Source of the DNA: Deltaproteobacteria bacterium
GTDB lineage: Bacteria > Lernaellota > Lernaellaia > JACKCT01
Direction of reading: 5' to 3'
Length of the DNA stretch: 64,000 bases
Assembly (NCBI GenBank): GCA_027493875.1
Contig: JAOSJX010000024.1
Coordinates: 175,506 to 239,505 of the forward strand
The notes beneath the pieces were generated by a model. The model was given only the letters and a program-made list of their open reading frames with translations. It did no database searches and was not told where the DNA came from. Below are positions 1-9,855 of the stretch, piece after piece. The position numbers and the translations under genes are program-made. How positions within the stretch are numbered: position 1 is the stretch's first letter; every line of letters begins with the position of its first letter.

Positions 1-1547
1 ATCCGCGACCGGTTCGCCGCGTTTGCCGCGGTACGCCTCCGCATGGCGGCGCGGCCCGAAGATTTCCTCCTCGGTCACGATCGCCGTTTCGAGCGACGGG
101 ATCACGGCGCCGGCGGACAGATCGCCCGTCATCACGGGAACGCGCGCCGACGGGGGCCGGGCCAGCACCCGCGCCATGGTCAGGCCTTCTTGGTCCGTCG
201 CCTCGAAGCCGTACAGATCGAGCAACCGGCGCAACCGGTCCACGCCGGAGGGCGAGCGCGCGACCAGGACGGTATGCAGACCGTCGCCGAGCCAGCGGGT
301 CAGCCGACGCGTCAGCGGTTCGAGCATGCGGTCGTCCTGCGCGCGGGCGAGGATTTCCTCGCGCAGCCCGGCGAGCGACTCGGCTTCGAAGCGATGGGCG
401 TCGCCGCGGCCGCGCGCCGTCACGGCCTCTTTGCCGAGCGACGCGTGGCGGAAGCGGTCCAGGGACTCGAAAAAAATCGGTCGGGGTTTGAAAGAGCGCG
501 CCCGCCTCCACGCTCAGCTTGCCGGCCTCGCGCGTCTTTTCGTTCCGCGTGACGATCAGATCGTTTTCGATCTCGGCCATGGCCGCACACAGATCCTGCT
601 CCACCGTGACCACGACGGTATCGGACGGCAGGTAGTCGGCCACGGTGTCCAGCGACTCGTAAAAAGCGGCAGCAGAAACTCGATGCCGGGTGAGTACGCG
701 CGGCGCTCTACCTCGTCCACGAGGCGTTCGCGTTCGCGGCGGTCGACGTTTTGCTCCTCCGCGAGACGCTTGATCCCCTTCGCGAACAGCGCTTTCGACG
801 TTTCATCGATCAGCACCTCGCGGCATGCGAACACGCGCGCGTCGTCGACGTGGCGCCGGGTGGTCTGCCGCGCGGGCGAGAAGGCACGAATCGCCGCGAT
901 CTCGTCGCCGGACAATTCGATGCGCAGCGGGTCGGGCGACAGCGGACTCCAAAAATCGACCACCCCTCCCCGCACCGCATACTCCCCCACATCCTCGACC
1001 AACGACGCGCGATGGAAGCCCGATTCCTCGAGCGCGAGAACGAGCAGATCGCGGTCGACCTCCTCGCCCACGCGCACGGCCAGCGACGTGGACGACAGGC
1101 GTTTTTAGGGAGAACGCGTTTGAGCAGCGCGCCGACGGGCGCCACGACGATCGCGTCGCTTCGCGGCAAGAGAAGTTGGGAGAGCGCCGACAAGCGCGCG
1201 GCGACGGCCGACGGATGCGGCGAGAGGGATTCGAACGGCGCGACGTCGAAAGGCGGATACAGCGCGGCGCGGTGCCCGTGGCCGGTTTCTTGGAGAAAGA
1301 CGCCGAGATCGCCCATGACGCGGCGCGCGGCCTGACCGTCCGGAACAATGATCAGCATCGGGCCGCGGTGCGCGAGGGCGATTTCCGCGGCGGCGAGCGC
1401 GACGCCGGCGCCGAGAAGCCCGGATACCGCCAGATCGTTTCCGGCCGCGAGCGACGCGCGCACCGGTGCCATCGATGCCACAAGGCCGCGAAACTCCGTC
1501 TTCGCCGAGCTTCGTCGAGCCAAGGATTCCCGGGATTCGACGCTCAC
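1..1547 (-). CDS. mfd: Transcription-repair coupling factor Mfd, 5' part, cut by window edge and frameshifted
   Basis: N-terminal part of Mfd, the ATP-dependent translocase that removes stalled RNA polymerase and recruits UvrA. The start is GTG at 1547 with GGGAGG just upstream on this strand. The protein opens with the UvrB-like domain (PPFDVAPFESLSPHP), followed by segments such as VGEYAVRGGVVDFWSP and ELSGDEIAAIRAF that are typical of the Mfd/UvrB N-terminus. The helicase half lies beyond base 1. Frame breaks occur near 1105 (a run of five A on the coding strand; six would restore PKKRLSSTSLAVRVGEE), near 661 (five T; six restore LLPLFYESLDTV) and near 472 (seven T; six restore the frame). 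Reading continues sensibly across all three, so I judge this an intact gene with sequence errors rather than a pseudogene. It is divergent from the korA operon. Confidence 0.88.
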
Positions 1548-1842
1548 GCTCCCTCCCCTGCGCGCGCCATGTCGTCGCGCGGAGGCGTTTGTGTCAAGGG
1601 GACCGCGAGGAAGGATGAGCGGAACGAGGTCTTTGCGATGAACGAAAAACGGCGAATAGGCCGGGCGTCGGCTCGGCGACGATCGCGGCGAGGCCGGCCG
1701 GTCGAGTTTTTCCGGCGCGCCCGTGCGGGCAAACCCGTGTTTCGCGCTTTGCGTCCCCGTGGCGCCGGTTCAAGATAAGCTTCTTCACAAAACGCACTTT
1801 TTGACCAAATGCTTTATCGTTTGACGCGGCTCCAAAACGTAC
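1548..1842. other. Intergenic stretch without a supportable gene
   Basis: Part of the gap between divergent mfd and korA. Short open frames exist on both strands, but their translations are Arg-rich and low in complexity, as expected from shadow frames in GC-rich DNA. Base composition becomes AT-richer after about 1780, where the control region of the korA operon begins. Confidence 0.6.
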
Positions 1843-1856
1843 TTGATCTAGATCAA
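1843..1856. promoter_or_regulatory. Perfect FNR/CRP-family box upstream of korA
   Basis: TTGATCTAGATCAA matches the FNR consensus TTGAT-N4-ATCAA exactly and is a perfect palindrome. It lies about 150 bases before the korA start and about 80 bases before the predicted transcription start of the 1895-1923 promoter, near a class I activator position. In many bacteria such sites bind an oxygen-sensing FNR or a related CRP-family regulator. Oxygen or redox control of the kor-rnf operon is therefore the simplest inference. No regulator gene of this family is visible in the window. Confidence 0.7.
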
Positions 1857-1868
1857 TTTGGGCTTTCA

Positions 1869-1886
1869 TAACATCCCGAAATGTTA
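1869..1886. promoter_or_regulatory. Palindrome TAACAT-N6-ATGTTA, possible operator
   Basis: A perfect 6-6-6 inverted repeat sits between the FNR-type box and the predicted promoter. Its position would allow binding by a second regulator of the kor-rnf operon. I do not recognise the cognate protein; the site may be coincidental in this AT-richer stretch. Confidence 0.4.
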
Positions 1887-1894
1887 GAATTTTC

Positions 1895-1923
1895 TTGACA
1901 CTGTGGGATGATGAGCGTACATC
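1895..1923 (+). promoter_or_regulatory. Candidate sigma-70 promoter of the kor-rnf operon
   Basis: TTGACA at 1895-1900 is a perfect -35 hexamer. Seventeen bases later lies TACATC, a weak -10 (three of six matches). A TAGAAT at 1885-1890 is an alternative -10 with no clear -35. A weak -10 fits activator dependence on the upstream box. Confidence 0.45.
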
Positions 1924-1998
1924 GTGACCCGTTTGGGGTCGTGCCAAAAAAACTCACAAATCGCGGTTCGTTTTGGCCGCGTGACCGAGGAAGAAAAA

Positions 1999-3909
1999 AT
2001 GCCCGCCAAAGAAGCCACGGAAGAGGGAATCTCGCAGCGCGCCCGGCTCGCCCAAGTCGTCAACCAGCACATCGTCGAAATCGTGAGCGACTCGGGAGAG
2101 GGAGCGCAGACCTGCGGCCAAATGTTCGGCACCATCAGTGCGAAGATGGGCAACGGCGTCTGGACGGTGGAGATCATTCCCGCGGAAATCGAGCCGCCGT
2201 TCCGTTCCCGCGCGGGCGCCAGCGGTAACCGCATCCGCGTCGGCAAGGGCGTCGTGACGAATATGGGCGATCAGGCGGATTTGGTCGTCGCGTTCAACGA
2301 GCAGGTGCTCTACAGCCGGATCGACGACAACGCCATCGCCAAGGGCGCCCACATCCTTCTTGAATCCAAGTGGAAGGAGGACCGCCTGCCGGAGATTCGC
2401 GCGGCGTACGCGGAAGCGATGAAAGACTTCGAGGAGCGGGGCTTCATCGTGCACGAGGTGCCGATGGAAGAGGAATGCCTGAAGGTCGTTTCCGATCCGC
2501 GGCGCGGCAAGAATATGTGGATCCTCGGCATGCTCTCGGCGATTTACGAACGCGACGTTTCCCTCATCGACGCGGAACTCGAACGCAAGTTCAAGCGCAA
2601 GGGCAAGGACGTGATTCAGAAAAACGTCGATCTGGTCCGCGCCGGATACGATTGGGCGGGCGAGAACGTCGACCTGCGTTTCCGGATTCCGGTGGCGCCG
2701 TCCGACGTGCCGATGGTCGTCATGAACGGGAACACCGCCGTGGGGCTCGGCGTGATGGCGGCGGGCATGGAACTGTGCTCGATGTATCCGATCACCCCGG
2801 CGACAAGCGCCTCCCACTATCTCGCGGGCTCCTTCCAGAAAGTCGGCGGCGTCGTCCATCAGGCGGAGGACGAGATCGCGGCGATCGGGTTCGCGCTCGG
2901 CGCGTCGTACGCGGGCAAAACGCCCGTGACCATTACGTCGGGTCCGGGATTGGCGCTCAAGACGGAGTTCATCGGCCTCGCGGTCATGGCCGAGTTGCCG
3001 CTGGTGATCGTCGACGTGCAGCGCGGCGGTCCGTCCACGGGCCTGCCGACGCGCGTCGAGCAGGGCGATCTGCTGGCCGCGCTGTTCGCGTCGCCCGGCG
3101 ACGCGCCGAAAATTGTGATGGCGCCGGCGACGATCGAAGAATGCTTTCACTTCATGGTCACGGCCCGCAAGCTCGCCGAATCCTTCCGCGGGCCGGTCAT
3201 GGTGCTGACCGACGCCAACCTCGCCACCGGCCAGCAGAACTTCCCGCGCCCCGAAGTCAAAGAAGAGTGGATCGCGCCGCCCGTCGACCAGTCTCCGTGG
3301 GACGGCGAGGTCCGGCCCTACGAATGGGACGAGACGACGGGCATCTCCCAGCGGCCCGTTCCCGGCCAGCGCGGCGGCAACTACGTGCTGACGGGGCTGG
3401 CGCACGACGAGAAAAGCCGCGTGGCGTACGAATCGGCGATCAACCAGCGCGCCATGGAAGCGCGGAGCCGTAAACTCGCGGCCTTGCGCAAGACGCTGAA
3501 AACGCCGGAAGTTTACGGCGACGAGGAGGGCGATCTTTTGGTCGTCGGCTGGGGCTCGACCCTGGGCGCCATCGAGGAAGCGGTGGATCGCCTGCGCGAC
3601 GAGGGACAGCGCGTGTCGTCGGTGCATTTGCGGTTCCTGTCGCCGCTTGAGCCGGGGCTTCGGGAAATTTTCTCCAAGTTCAAGAAGGTGATGACCGTCG
3701 AGATCAACTACAGCGACGATCCGGACGGGCTCGGCGACGCGCGGCGTTACGCCCAGCTCGCCTGGATGCTCCGTTCCGAAACGTTGGTGGACGTGGATTG
3801 CTGGTCGCGCGTGCCCGGCACGCCGCTGGCGCCGGGCATGATCGTCGACGCCGTCCGCTCCCGGCTTAACGCCCCGGCGGAAATCAAACGTTCCCAGTCG
3901 GCCCAATAA
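1999..3909 (+). CDS. korA: 2-oxoacid:ferredoxin oxidoreductase, fused gamma-alpha subunit
   Basis: Catalytic subunit of a 2-oxoacid:ferredoxin oxidoreductase, most like the 2-oxoglutarate type, which turns a 2-oxoacid plus CoA into acyl-CoA, CO2 and reduced ferredoxin, or the reverse. The ATG at 1999 follows GAGGAAG at a good distance; an upstream in-frame start at 1924 lacks such support. Residues about 20-190 form the gamma domain (GEGAQTCGQMFG). Residues about 225-600 form the alpha domain, with MYPITPATSASHYL, the acidic QAEDEIAAIGFALGAS, TSGPGLALKTEF and RGGPSTGLPTRVEQGD, all hallmarks of the family. The length of about 636 residues is normal for fused KorA. The frame is intact. It is the first gene of a long operon and is followed by korB after 29 bases. 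Confidence 0.93.
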   Translation: MPAKEATEEGISQRARLAQVVNQHIVEIVSDSGEGAQTCGQMFGTISAKMGNGVWTVEIIPAEIEPPFRSRAGASGNRIRVGKGVVTNMGDQADLVVAFNEQVLYSRIDDNAIAKGAHILLESKWKEDRLPEIRAAYAEAMKDFEERGFIVHEVPMEEECLKVVSDPRRGKNMWILGMLSAIYERDVSLIDAELERKFKRKGKDVIQKNVDLVRAGYDWAGENVDLRFRIPVAPSDVPMVVMNGNTAVGLGVMAAGMELCSMYPITPATSASHYLAGSFQKVGGVVHQAEDEIAAIGFALGASYAGKTPVTITSGPGLALKTEFIGLAVMAELPLVIVDVQRGGPSTGLPTRVEQGDLLAALFASPGDAPKIVMAPATIEECFHFMVTARKLAESFRGPVMVLTDANLATGQQNFPRPEVKEEWIAPPVDQSPWDGEVRPYEWDETTGISQRPVPGQRGGNYVLTGLAHDEKSRVAYESAINQRAMEARSRKLAALRKTLKTPEVYGDEEGDLLVVGWGSTLGAIEEAVDRLRDEGQRVSSVHLRFLSPLEPGLREIFSKFKKVMTVEINYSDDPDGLGDARRYAQLAWMLRSETLVDVDCWSRVPGTPLAPGMIVDAVRSRLNAPAEIKRSQSAQ

Positions 3910-3938
3910 CGAAAGAACCATCCCAGGAGGATGACGCG

Positions 3939-4891
3939 ATGTACGGATTGAAACTGGATTGGACGCCGCCGGAGCGGCCGCAGGTTTTTGCCTGGAAGAC
4001 TACGAGGGCGGGGCGCCGCGCTGGTGCCCGGGCTGCGGCGATCTGGCGGTGTTGAACGCGCTGCAACGCTACGTACGCGACGAGCAATTGCCGCCGGAAA
4101 AAATCGCGGTGATCTCGGGCATCGGCTGCTCGAGCCGCCTGCCTCACTACGTCAAAGCCTACGGCTTCCACGGCCTGCACGGCCGCGCGTTTCCGGTGGC
4201 GTGCGGCGTGCGTTCGCGGCGTCCCGACCTGCACATCTTCGTCGCCACCGGCGACGGCGACTGCTGCGCGATCGGCACCGCGCACTGGATTCACGCGATC
4301 CGCTACAACATGAACATGACGATCATGCTGCTGGACAACAACATCTACGGCCTGACGAAAATGCAGTCGTCGCCGACCACCGGCAAGGGCCACTACTCGA
4401 ACACGCATCCCGGCGGCGCGCCGCTCACGCCGATCAATCCGCTGATGACGACGCTCTCCATCACCAACGCGTCGTTCGTGGCGCAAACGGTGGATTGGAA
4501 CCCGCCGCACCTGTACGCGACGCTGGCCGCGGCGCACAAACACCGCGGCACGTCGTTCGTGCGGGTCCTGCAACGCTGCCCGCATTTCATGTCGGGCTAT
4601 TTCGACGAGATGCAGAAAGACCCGATGCTCGTGCGCCTCTTGACGCACGACAAAGGCATCGCGATCGACGACGCGGTGAAAAAGGCGTTTCCCAACCGCG
4701 CCGAACACGATCCGAGCGATCTGGCCGCGGCGCTTTCGTTCGCCGGCGATCCGGAGGCGCATCCGGTCGGTCTGCTCTACTCCAACGAACAGGCCGAGCA
4801 CTACGACGATTTTACCGCGCAAGGTCTCGGGACCGACGCCAAGGCGAAAGTCGCGGCGATCGAAAAGGAGTTGGACCGCTTTACGATTTAG
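3939..4891 (+). CDS. korB: 2-oxoacid:ferredoxin oxidoreductase, beta subunit (one-base break near the start)
   Basis: TPP- and 4Fe-4S-binding partner of KorA. The chosen start is ATG 3939, with AGGAGG eight bases upstream, giving MYGLKLDWTPPERPQVF. The main body (from LEDYEGGAPRWCPGCGD) is in another frame. The switch falls in the T5 run at 3985-3989, and a sixth T joins the two exactly, so this is read as a sequence error. Motifs seen are RWCPGCGD for the cluster cysteines, GIGCSSRLPHY, the TPP/Mg motif GDGDCCAIG with DNNIYGLTKMQSSPTT, and a fourth cysteine in RVLQRCPHF. The length of about 317 residues is typical. Unlike its PFOR-like neighbours, all TPP-binding residues are present, so catalysis in this operon most likely occurs here. 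Confidence 0.9.
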
Positions 4892-4932
4892 TGGCCGGTG
4901 GCCAGCCGCCAACGGCCAGTAGCCGATGGCCT
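4892..4932. repeat. Degenerate GGCC(A/G)GT-type repeat patch after korB
   Basis: The short gap after korB is made of overlapping copies of a GGCCAGT/GGCCGGT-like unit (GTGGCCGGTGGCCAG, GGCCAGTAGCC). A similar composition appears at about 52544-52570 (GGCCACTGG repeated twice). It may be a dispersed degenerate repeat family of this genome. Function unknown. Confidence 0.35.
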
Positions 4933-4971
4933 CGCCCTCGGCGGGGCTTGCATTGAATACGAGGTGTCGCT

Positions 4972-7900
4972 TTGGAATCCACTGAATCCCGGGCGGCGAG
5001 AGCAACGTCGCCGCAGCCTTCCGATCCCCGCCCCGCTTCGTCAACACGTCCCATCGGCCGGTTGATCGCCGCCACCGGCGCGCAAGCGGTGGCGGCCGTC
5101 GAGTCGCTGATTTGCGGATCGGCGGCCGTGGCGTCGCCCTCGGTCGCTCAAGGATACGCGCTGGCGGGCCGGCGGGCGGCGGGATTGCCGGGTGACGGGG
5201 ACGCCGCCGGCGACCTGACCGGCTTTGCCGCGCCGTACGTTCAGCACACGCGGGGCGCCGGAACGCACGCGGCCGTCGAACTCGTCGCCGGCTCCGTCCA
5301 GGAGGCCGCGGATCACGCGCTGGCGGCGCATTTGATCGCCGATCGCACGGGACGTCCCGTGGTCTGCGTGCTCGATGACGCGCTCGCCGAACGCCTCGAA
5401 CTCCTTCGATTGCCGACACCGCAGGTCGTTCGGCAGCTTTTCGGCGGGAAAGCCGGCAACGGAAAAGCCGAGCCGAACGCGGGCGGCCCGGCCGAGATCG
5501 TCGGCGCGGCTTTTCGCGACGTCGCGCTCGCGACGCGCCGTCCCTGCCAGGCGGTGATGCGCTATCAGACGAGCGACGCCGAGGTGGTTCTCGTGGCCGG
5601 CGGCCACGACGCGGATCGGGCGCAGGCGGCCGCGGACCTTCTCCGCGCGCGCAACATCAAGGCGGGCGTCGTATCCGTCGGATTGCGCCGTCCCTTCCCG
5701 CGCGAGGAACTCGTTGACGCGCTGCGCGGCAAGCCGCGGGTCGTCGTCCTGGGGCCGGAAAACGCGCCGGTGTCGACGTCGTCGCTCTTTTATGCGACCG
5801 GCAACGCCCTGGCCGAGGCCAAAGCGCAACCGCCGACGTTTGAGGCCTTCGCGCCGGCGCCGGAAGCCGGCGCTTTCCAGATCGCCGCTCACATCGGCGG
5901 CGCGGACGGCGCGCCCGAACCCGCGATCGCCGGGGTCCGCGTGGCCGCGCGGCCGGCCGGACCGTGGAGCGAGCGCGTTTTGCGCGACGTGGCGGTGGCG
6001 GTCGGCTTGCTCGCGCCGGTGGACATCGCCACGCACGCAACCGGATCACGGCGCTGCGCCCGCCTGGATTTGTCCGCCCGCGGATTCGGCGCGGCGGCAA
6101 CGGACGATCGGCCCGCCGGCGCCCTTTTCGTCGCCCATCCGTCCCTTCTCGATTTTCAAGGCTTGATGCTCGCCGATGACGGCGCGGTGGTTCTAAACGT
6201 CGACGCCGCGGGCCCCGTGGAGGCTTGGCGCCTTCTGTCCGAAACGCAGCGCCGCCGGATCGAGGAGCGGCGCGGGCGGGTGTGGACGGTCGATCTCGCG
6301 GCCGCCACAGGCGATGCGTCCGACCGTTCGGCCGCGGTTCGTTGGGCGGCGGCGGGCGCCTTGCTCGCCGCGGTTCCGGATCTGGCCGGGCTCGTCGGGC
6401 GGACGCACGGCGTGACCGATGCGGTCCGCAAGGCTCTGGACGAAAACGGAGAGACGGAACGCGCGGGTTGGTTTGCGGCGGGCGCCGCGGCCGTTCGGCG
6501 CCTCGATCCGGTGGAGATCGACCGCGCGAAGGGCTCCTTCGAACAGGACTTCCGGCCGGCGGTTCACGGCCCGCGCCTGCCCGCGGCGTCCGAGCCCGAC
6601 CCGTCGTGGTCCGCCGAGGTCCTTCGTTTTTACGCGACCGGACGCCGCGAAGGAACGCGCGCCGAAACGCTGCCGTGCCTTCCTTTGAAACCCGCGACGA
6701 TGGCCGGGTGGTTCGCATCGGGCGAAGCGCGGGACGATTATCCCTTTTATCTTCCGGACGGCCCCGAAACGCCCGCGTCCCCGCTGGCGCGGCTCGTGGA
6801 GCAAGCGGCCGACCAATTGGCCGCGGACGGCAAAGACATTTCGGTTATCCGCGACCACCTCGGCCGTTTGGTTCAAGCGGCGGCCGACGCGACGAATCAG
6901 CGCGGCGGATCGGCCTCGGCCGCGGAAGTGTTGGACGAGGCGACCAACGACTTCGCGGCCGTGTTCGACGCCAGCGAAGCCGGCTCCAAAGCGCTTCGCG
7001 AACAGGCCGTGCTGCTGCGCGGCGCCCTTCCGAATACCGGCCGCCTGGCCGGCCTCGGCCGGCGAACGCCTCCGGATCTCGTGGCGGCGGCGCTTTCCGG
7101 CGCGCGCGCGCGCGTTGTGGCGGGCTATGTGAAAGAAGCGAAAAGTCTGGCGCGACGGTTGCGCGACGTTCTCGCCGCGGACGCGACGCACGACGAAAAG
7201 GCGTCGTCCCCGAAAGCGCTCGAAAGCGCGATGGGCGGTTCCGGCGGACGGTTGTTTGACGCCGGGGCGCTGGCCAAGACGCTTCCGGCGCATCGCGGTT
7301 CGCGCCGCCTGGAACCGGAACGGCGCGCGCGCATCGAAGACGTGCTGGCGACGCTCGACCGTTTCCTCGGGGGACGGACGAGCGCATCGTCCGCGGTTTT
7401 CGTGAGTCGCCGAACGGCCGAACCCGCCGCGGTTCCCTCCGGCGCGACGCTCATTGTTCATGACGACGCGCCCGCCGCGGCGATCGGTTTGTTCGACGGT
7501 TTCGCCGAGGAAACGCTGGATGTTCTCCGGGCGCTGCGCGTGGCGCGGTTGGAAGCCGACGGCGCGTACGATCCAGCGGCGCATGACGAGCCGCTGGCGA
7601 ATCTCCGCTGGGAAGGATGCGCGCCGGAAGAGCTGCTGCTCGTGCGTCCCATCGTGGTTTTCGAGTCGGCGGCGCATCTGCGCGCCGAGGGCTTGGGATC
7701 GTTGTCCGAATTGCTGCGCTCCGCGCGCCCCGTGCGTGTGATCGTCACCGACGACGGCGCCGCCGCGGAACCGGGCGCCCGCTTTTTCCGCGACCCGGCG
7801 CTTTTGGCGCTTTCGCACCGCGAGGCGTTTGTTCTGCGGTCGACGCTGGCGCGGCCCGGCCACGTGCTGGACGGACTCCGCCGCGTGGCCGCGGCGCCGT

Positions 7901-8946
7901 GTCCCGCCGTGGCGGTGATCGCCGTCGCCCCTGAAGGCGCGGCGTGGCCCGCGGGGGGAACTGGAAGCGGCGCACGCGGCGCGCGTCGCCCCGTGCTTCG
8001 TTTACGACCCCGCCGCGGGGGAAACCTGGGCGGCGCGATTCGACCTGTCGGAAAATCCGCAGCCGGAAAAAAATCTGGCCGACCGTGACCGTCCGCTGGA
8101 CCGGCGCGGACGGCGCCGAGCAGAGCGCCGAATGCGCGGTGACGCCGGCGCACGCCGCGGCGTTGGACGGCCGGTTGCGCGACGAGTTCCGCGTCATCCC
8201 CGCGGACGCCTGGGGCGAGGATCAGATCGAGGCGGGCACGTATCTGGAGGCGTCGCGAAACGCCTCGGGACCCGTGGCGCCGTTCGTCTGGAACCTCGGC
8301 GCCGGCGATATCATGGAGCGCGCCGTGTTCACGCGGCCGGTCGCCTTCGCGTGCTGGGACCGCGCGAGGTCCTGGCGGATGCTGCAGGAGCTGGCCGGGA
8401 TCGAAAACGAATACGCGCGCCGCGCGGCGGACGAAGCCCGGGCCGGGGCGCTCGCGGACGCGGAAGCGGCGCACAAAAAACTCGACGCCGATCATCAGGC
8501 GGAAGTCGAGAAAGTGCGTGCGTCCGCGGCCGGGGGAGGCCATGGACCGGCTGGTGAGCGTTCTGCTGGATCTGGACACCGCGCCGGCGGCGCAACCGGC
8601 GGCGGCCAAAGCGGCGCCGGCGGCCTCCGCGGTGGCCGAGGAAGCGGCCGCGGCCCCGGCGGCGGCGCCCATTGAAGAGGAAGAAGCGGACGTCTCCTTC
8701 GACGATCCTTATATCGATACGTTCCTGTGCACGAGCTGCAACGAGTGCATCGGAATCAACCCGCAGATGTTCGGCTACGACGGCAATAAACAGGCCTTCG
8801 TGGCCGACGCGTCGAAAGGCACCTTCGACGAACTGGTCCGCGCCGCGGAAAAGTGCCCGGCGCGCTGCATTCATCCGGGAAAACCGCGCGCCGGCGACGC
8901 GACGGTGAACGACGATCTCGTCGCGCGCGCGGCGGCCTATCATTAG
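4972..8946 (+). CDS. Giant PFOR-like protein 1 with C-terminal ferredoxin domain, TPP site lost
   Basis: About 1,320 residues when three breaks are repaired (G-run near 7950, A-run near 8075, G-run near 8530). The start is TTG 4972 with GAGGTG upstream. The order resembles pyruvate:ferredoxin oxidoreductase: a domain-I-like N-terminus, domain II with VSVGLRRPFPREELVDAL (about residues 220-250), a gamma-like piece (GALFVAHPSLLDFQGLMLADD), then a domain at 7450-8070 in the place of the TPP domain. That domain shows PVRVIVTDDGAAAEPG where PFOR has the DTEVYSNTGG loop, so the metal- and TPP-binding residues are gone. The internal 2[4Fe-4S] domain of PFOR is absent. Instead an Ala/Pro/Glu linker leads to a ferredoxin domain (CTSCNECIG...CPARCIHP, 8720-8880). 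WRMLQELAG near its end is shared with the protein at 9848-14033, so the two are paralogues. A structural or electron-transfer role beside KorAB and RnfB is inferred. Confidence 0.75.
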
Positions 8947-9006
8947 AACAATGCTCGACAGCGCCCGCCGATTCCGAAACGCGTTGCGTCCCCATGGGGC
9001 GATCGC

Positions 9007-9855
9007 ATGACCGCTGTCGTTGTGCCGGCCGCGATCATGGGCGGGGTGGCGCTTTTTTTCGGCGTCGTCCTGGCGCTGGCTTACCGTTTTCTGCGCGTTG
9101 AGGAAGATCCGCGGATCGACGAGGTCGAGGGGATGCTGCCCGGCAGCAACTGCGGCGCGTGCGGCCAGCCCGGATGCCGCGCCTTTGCCGAGTTGGTCTG
9201 CAGCGGCGCGGAACAACCCGGCAAATGCACCGTCAGCTCCGTCGACGGCATCACGGCGATCGCGAACTATCTCGGCGTGGAGGCCACCATCGCGGAGCGC
9301 CGCACCGCCCGCCTGCATTGCGCCGGGGGGAAGTCGTCGGTGCGCCGTGTGGCGCAATACGCCGGGCTCGATTCCTGCCGCGCGGCCGTGCTCGTCAACG
9401 GCGGCGCGACGGCGTGCGCGTGGGGTTGCCTGGGCCTCGCGGACTGCGAGCGGGCGTGTACGTTCGATGCGATCCGGATGAACGGCGAGGATCTACCGGT
9501 GGTCAATCCCGATTTGTGCACGGCGTGCAACGACTGCGTCGAGGTGTGCCCGCGCGATCTGTTCACGTTGATGCCGGTGTCCCAGCAACTCATCGTCCAA
9601 TGCTCGTCGCCGCTGCAGGGGAGCGCGGCCACCGAGGTGTGCTCGGTCGCCTGCGACGCCTGCGGGCGCTGCGCGTTGGACGCCAAGGCCGGGGTGATCG
9701 AGATGGCGGGCGGGCTCCCGCGCATCCGCATTCCCGGCGAGACGACGGTCGACGCCACGTTCCGCTGCCCCACCGGCGCGATCCAGTGGGTGAGCGGACC
9801 GCAATTCCGGGGAGAAAGCCCGGCGGTCGACGTCGGCAGGAGGATTCGTGCGTGA
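9007..9855 (+). CDS. rnfB: Electron transport complex subunit RnfB
   Basis: Soluble, membrane-anchored Fe-S subunit of Rnf that takes electrons from ferredoxin. ATG 9007 opens a single N-terminal membrane helix (VVVPAAIMGGVALFFGVVLALAYRF). Then comes the 4Fe-4S motif of the family, VEGMLPGSNCGACGQPGC. The next segments are HCAGG, ACAWGCLGLADCERAC and CTACNDCVEVCPRDLF, followed by further cysteines (CSVACDACGRCALDA). The length of 282 residues is within the family range and the frame is intact. It sits between the two PFOR-like genes and overlaps the second by eight bases, which is unusual: rnfB is normally adjacent to other rnf genes. This placement links the PFOR-like pair to the Rnf entry point. 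Confidence 0.92.
   Translation: MTAVVVPAAIMGGVALFFGVVLALAYRFLRVEEDPRIDEVEGMLPGSNCGACGQPGCRAFAELVCSGAEQPGKCTVSSVDGITAIANYLGVEATIAERRTARLHCAGGKSSVRRVAQYAGLDSCRAAVLVNGGATACAWGCLGLADCERACTFDAIRMNGEDLPVVNPDLCTACNDCVEVCPRDLFTLMPVSQQLIVQCSSPLQGSAATEVCSVACDACGRCALDAKAGVIEMAGGLPRIRIPGETTVDATFRCPTGAIQWVSGPQFRGESPAVDVGRRIRA

Noticed and set aside
1560..1790. Small genes on either strand upstream of korA
   Set aside because: Translations are Arg-rich without start signals or recognisable motifs.
1954..3921. 655-residue ORF antisense to korA
   Set aside because: Low-complexity His/Arg/Asp-rich translation mirroring the codon positions of korA; a GC-rich shadow frame.
3985..3989. Programmed ribosomal frameshifting at homopolymers, for example in korB
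   Set aside because: Shifts occur in both directions, in dozens of unrelated genes and often as cancelling pairs; no slippery heptamer plus stimulator is conserved. Assembly error is simpler.
9007..9855. Alternative call of a generic ferredoxin-type electron carrier for rnfB
   Set aside because: The N-terminal helix plus the GSNCGACGQPGC block and the neighbouring rnfCDGEA genes identify RnfB.
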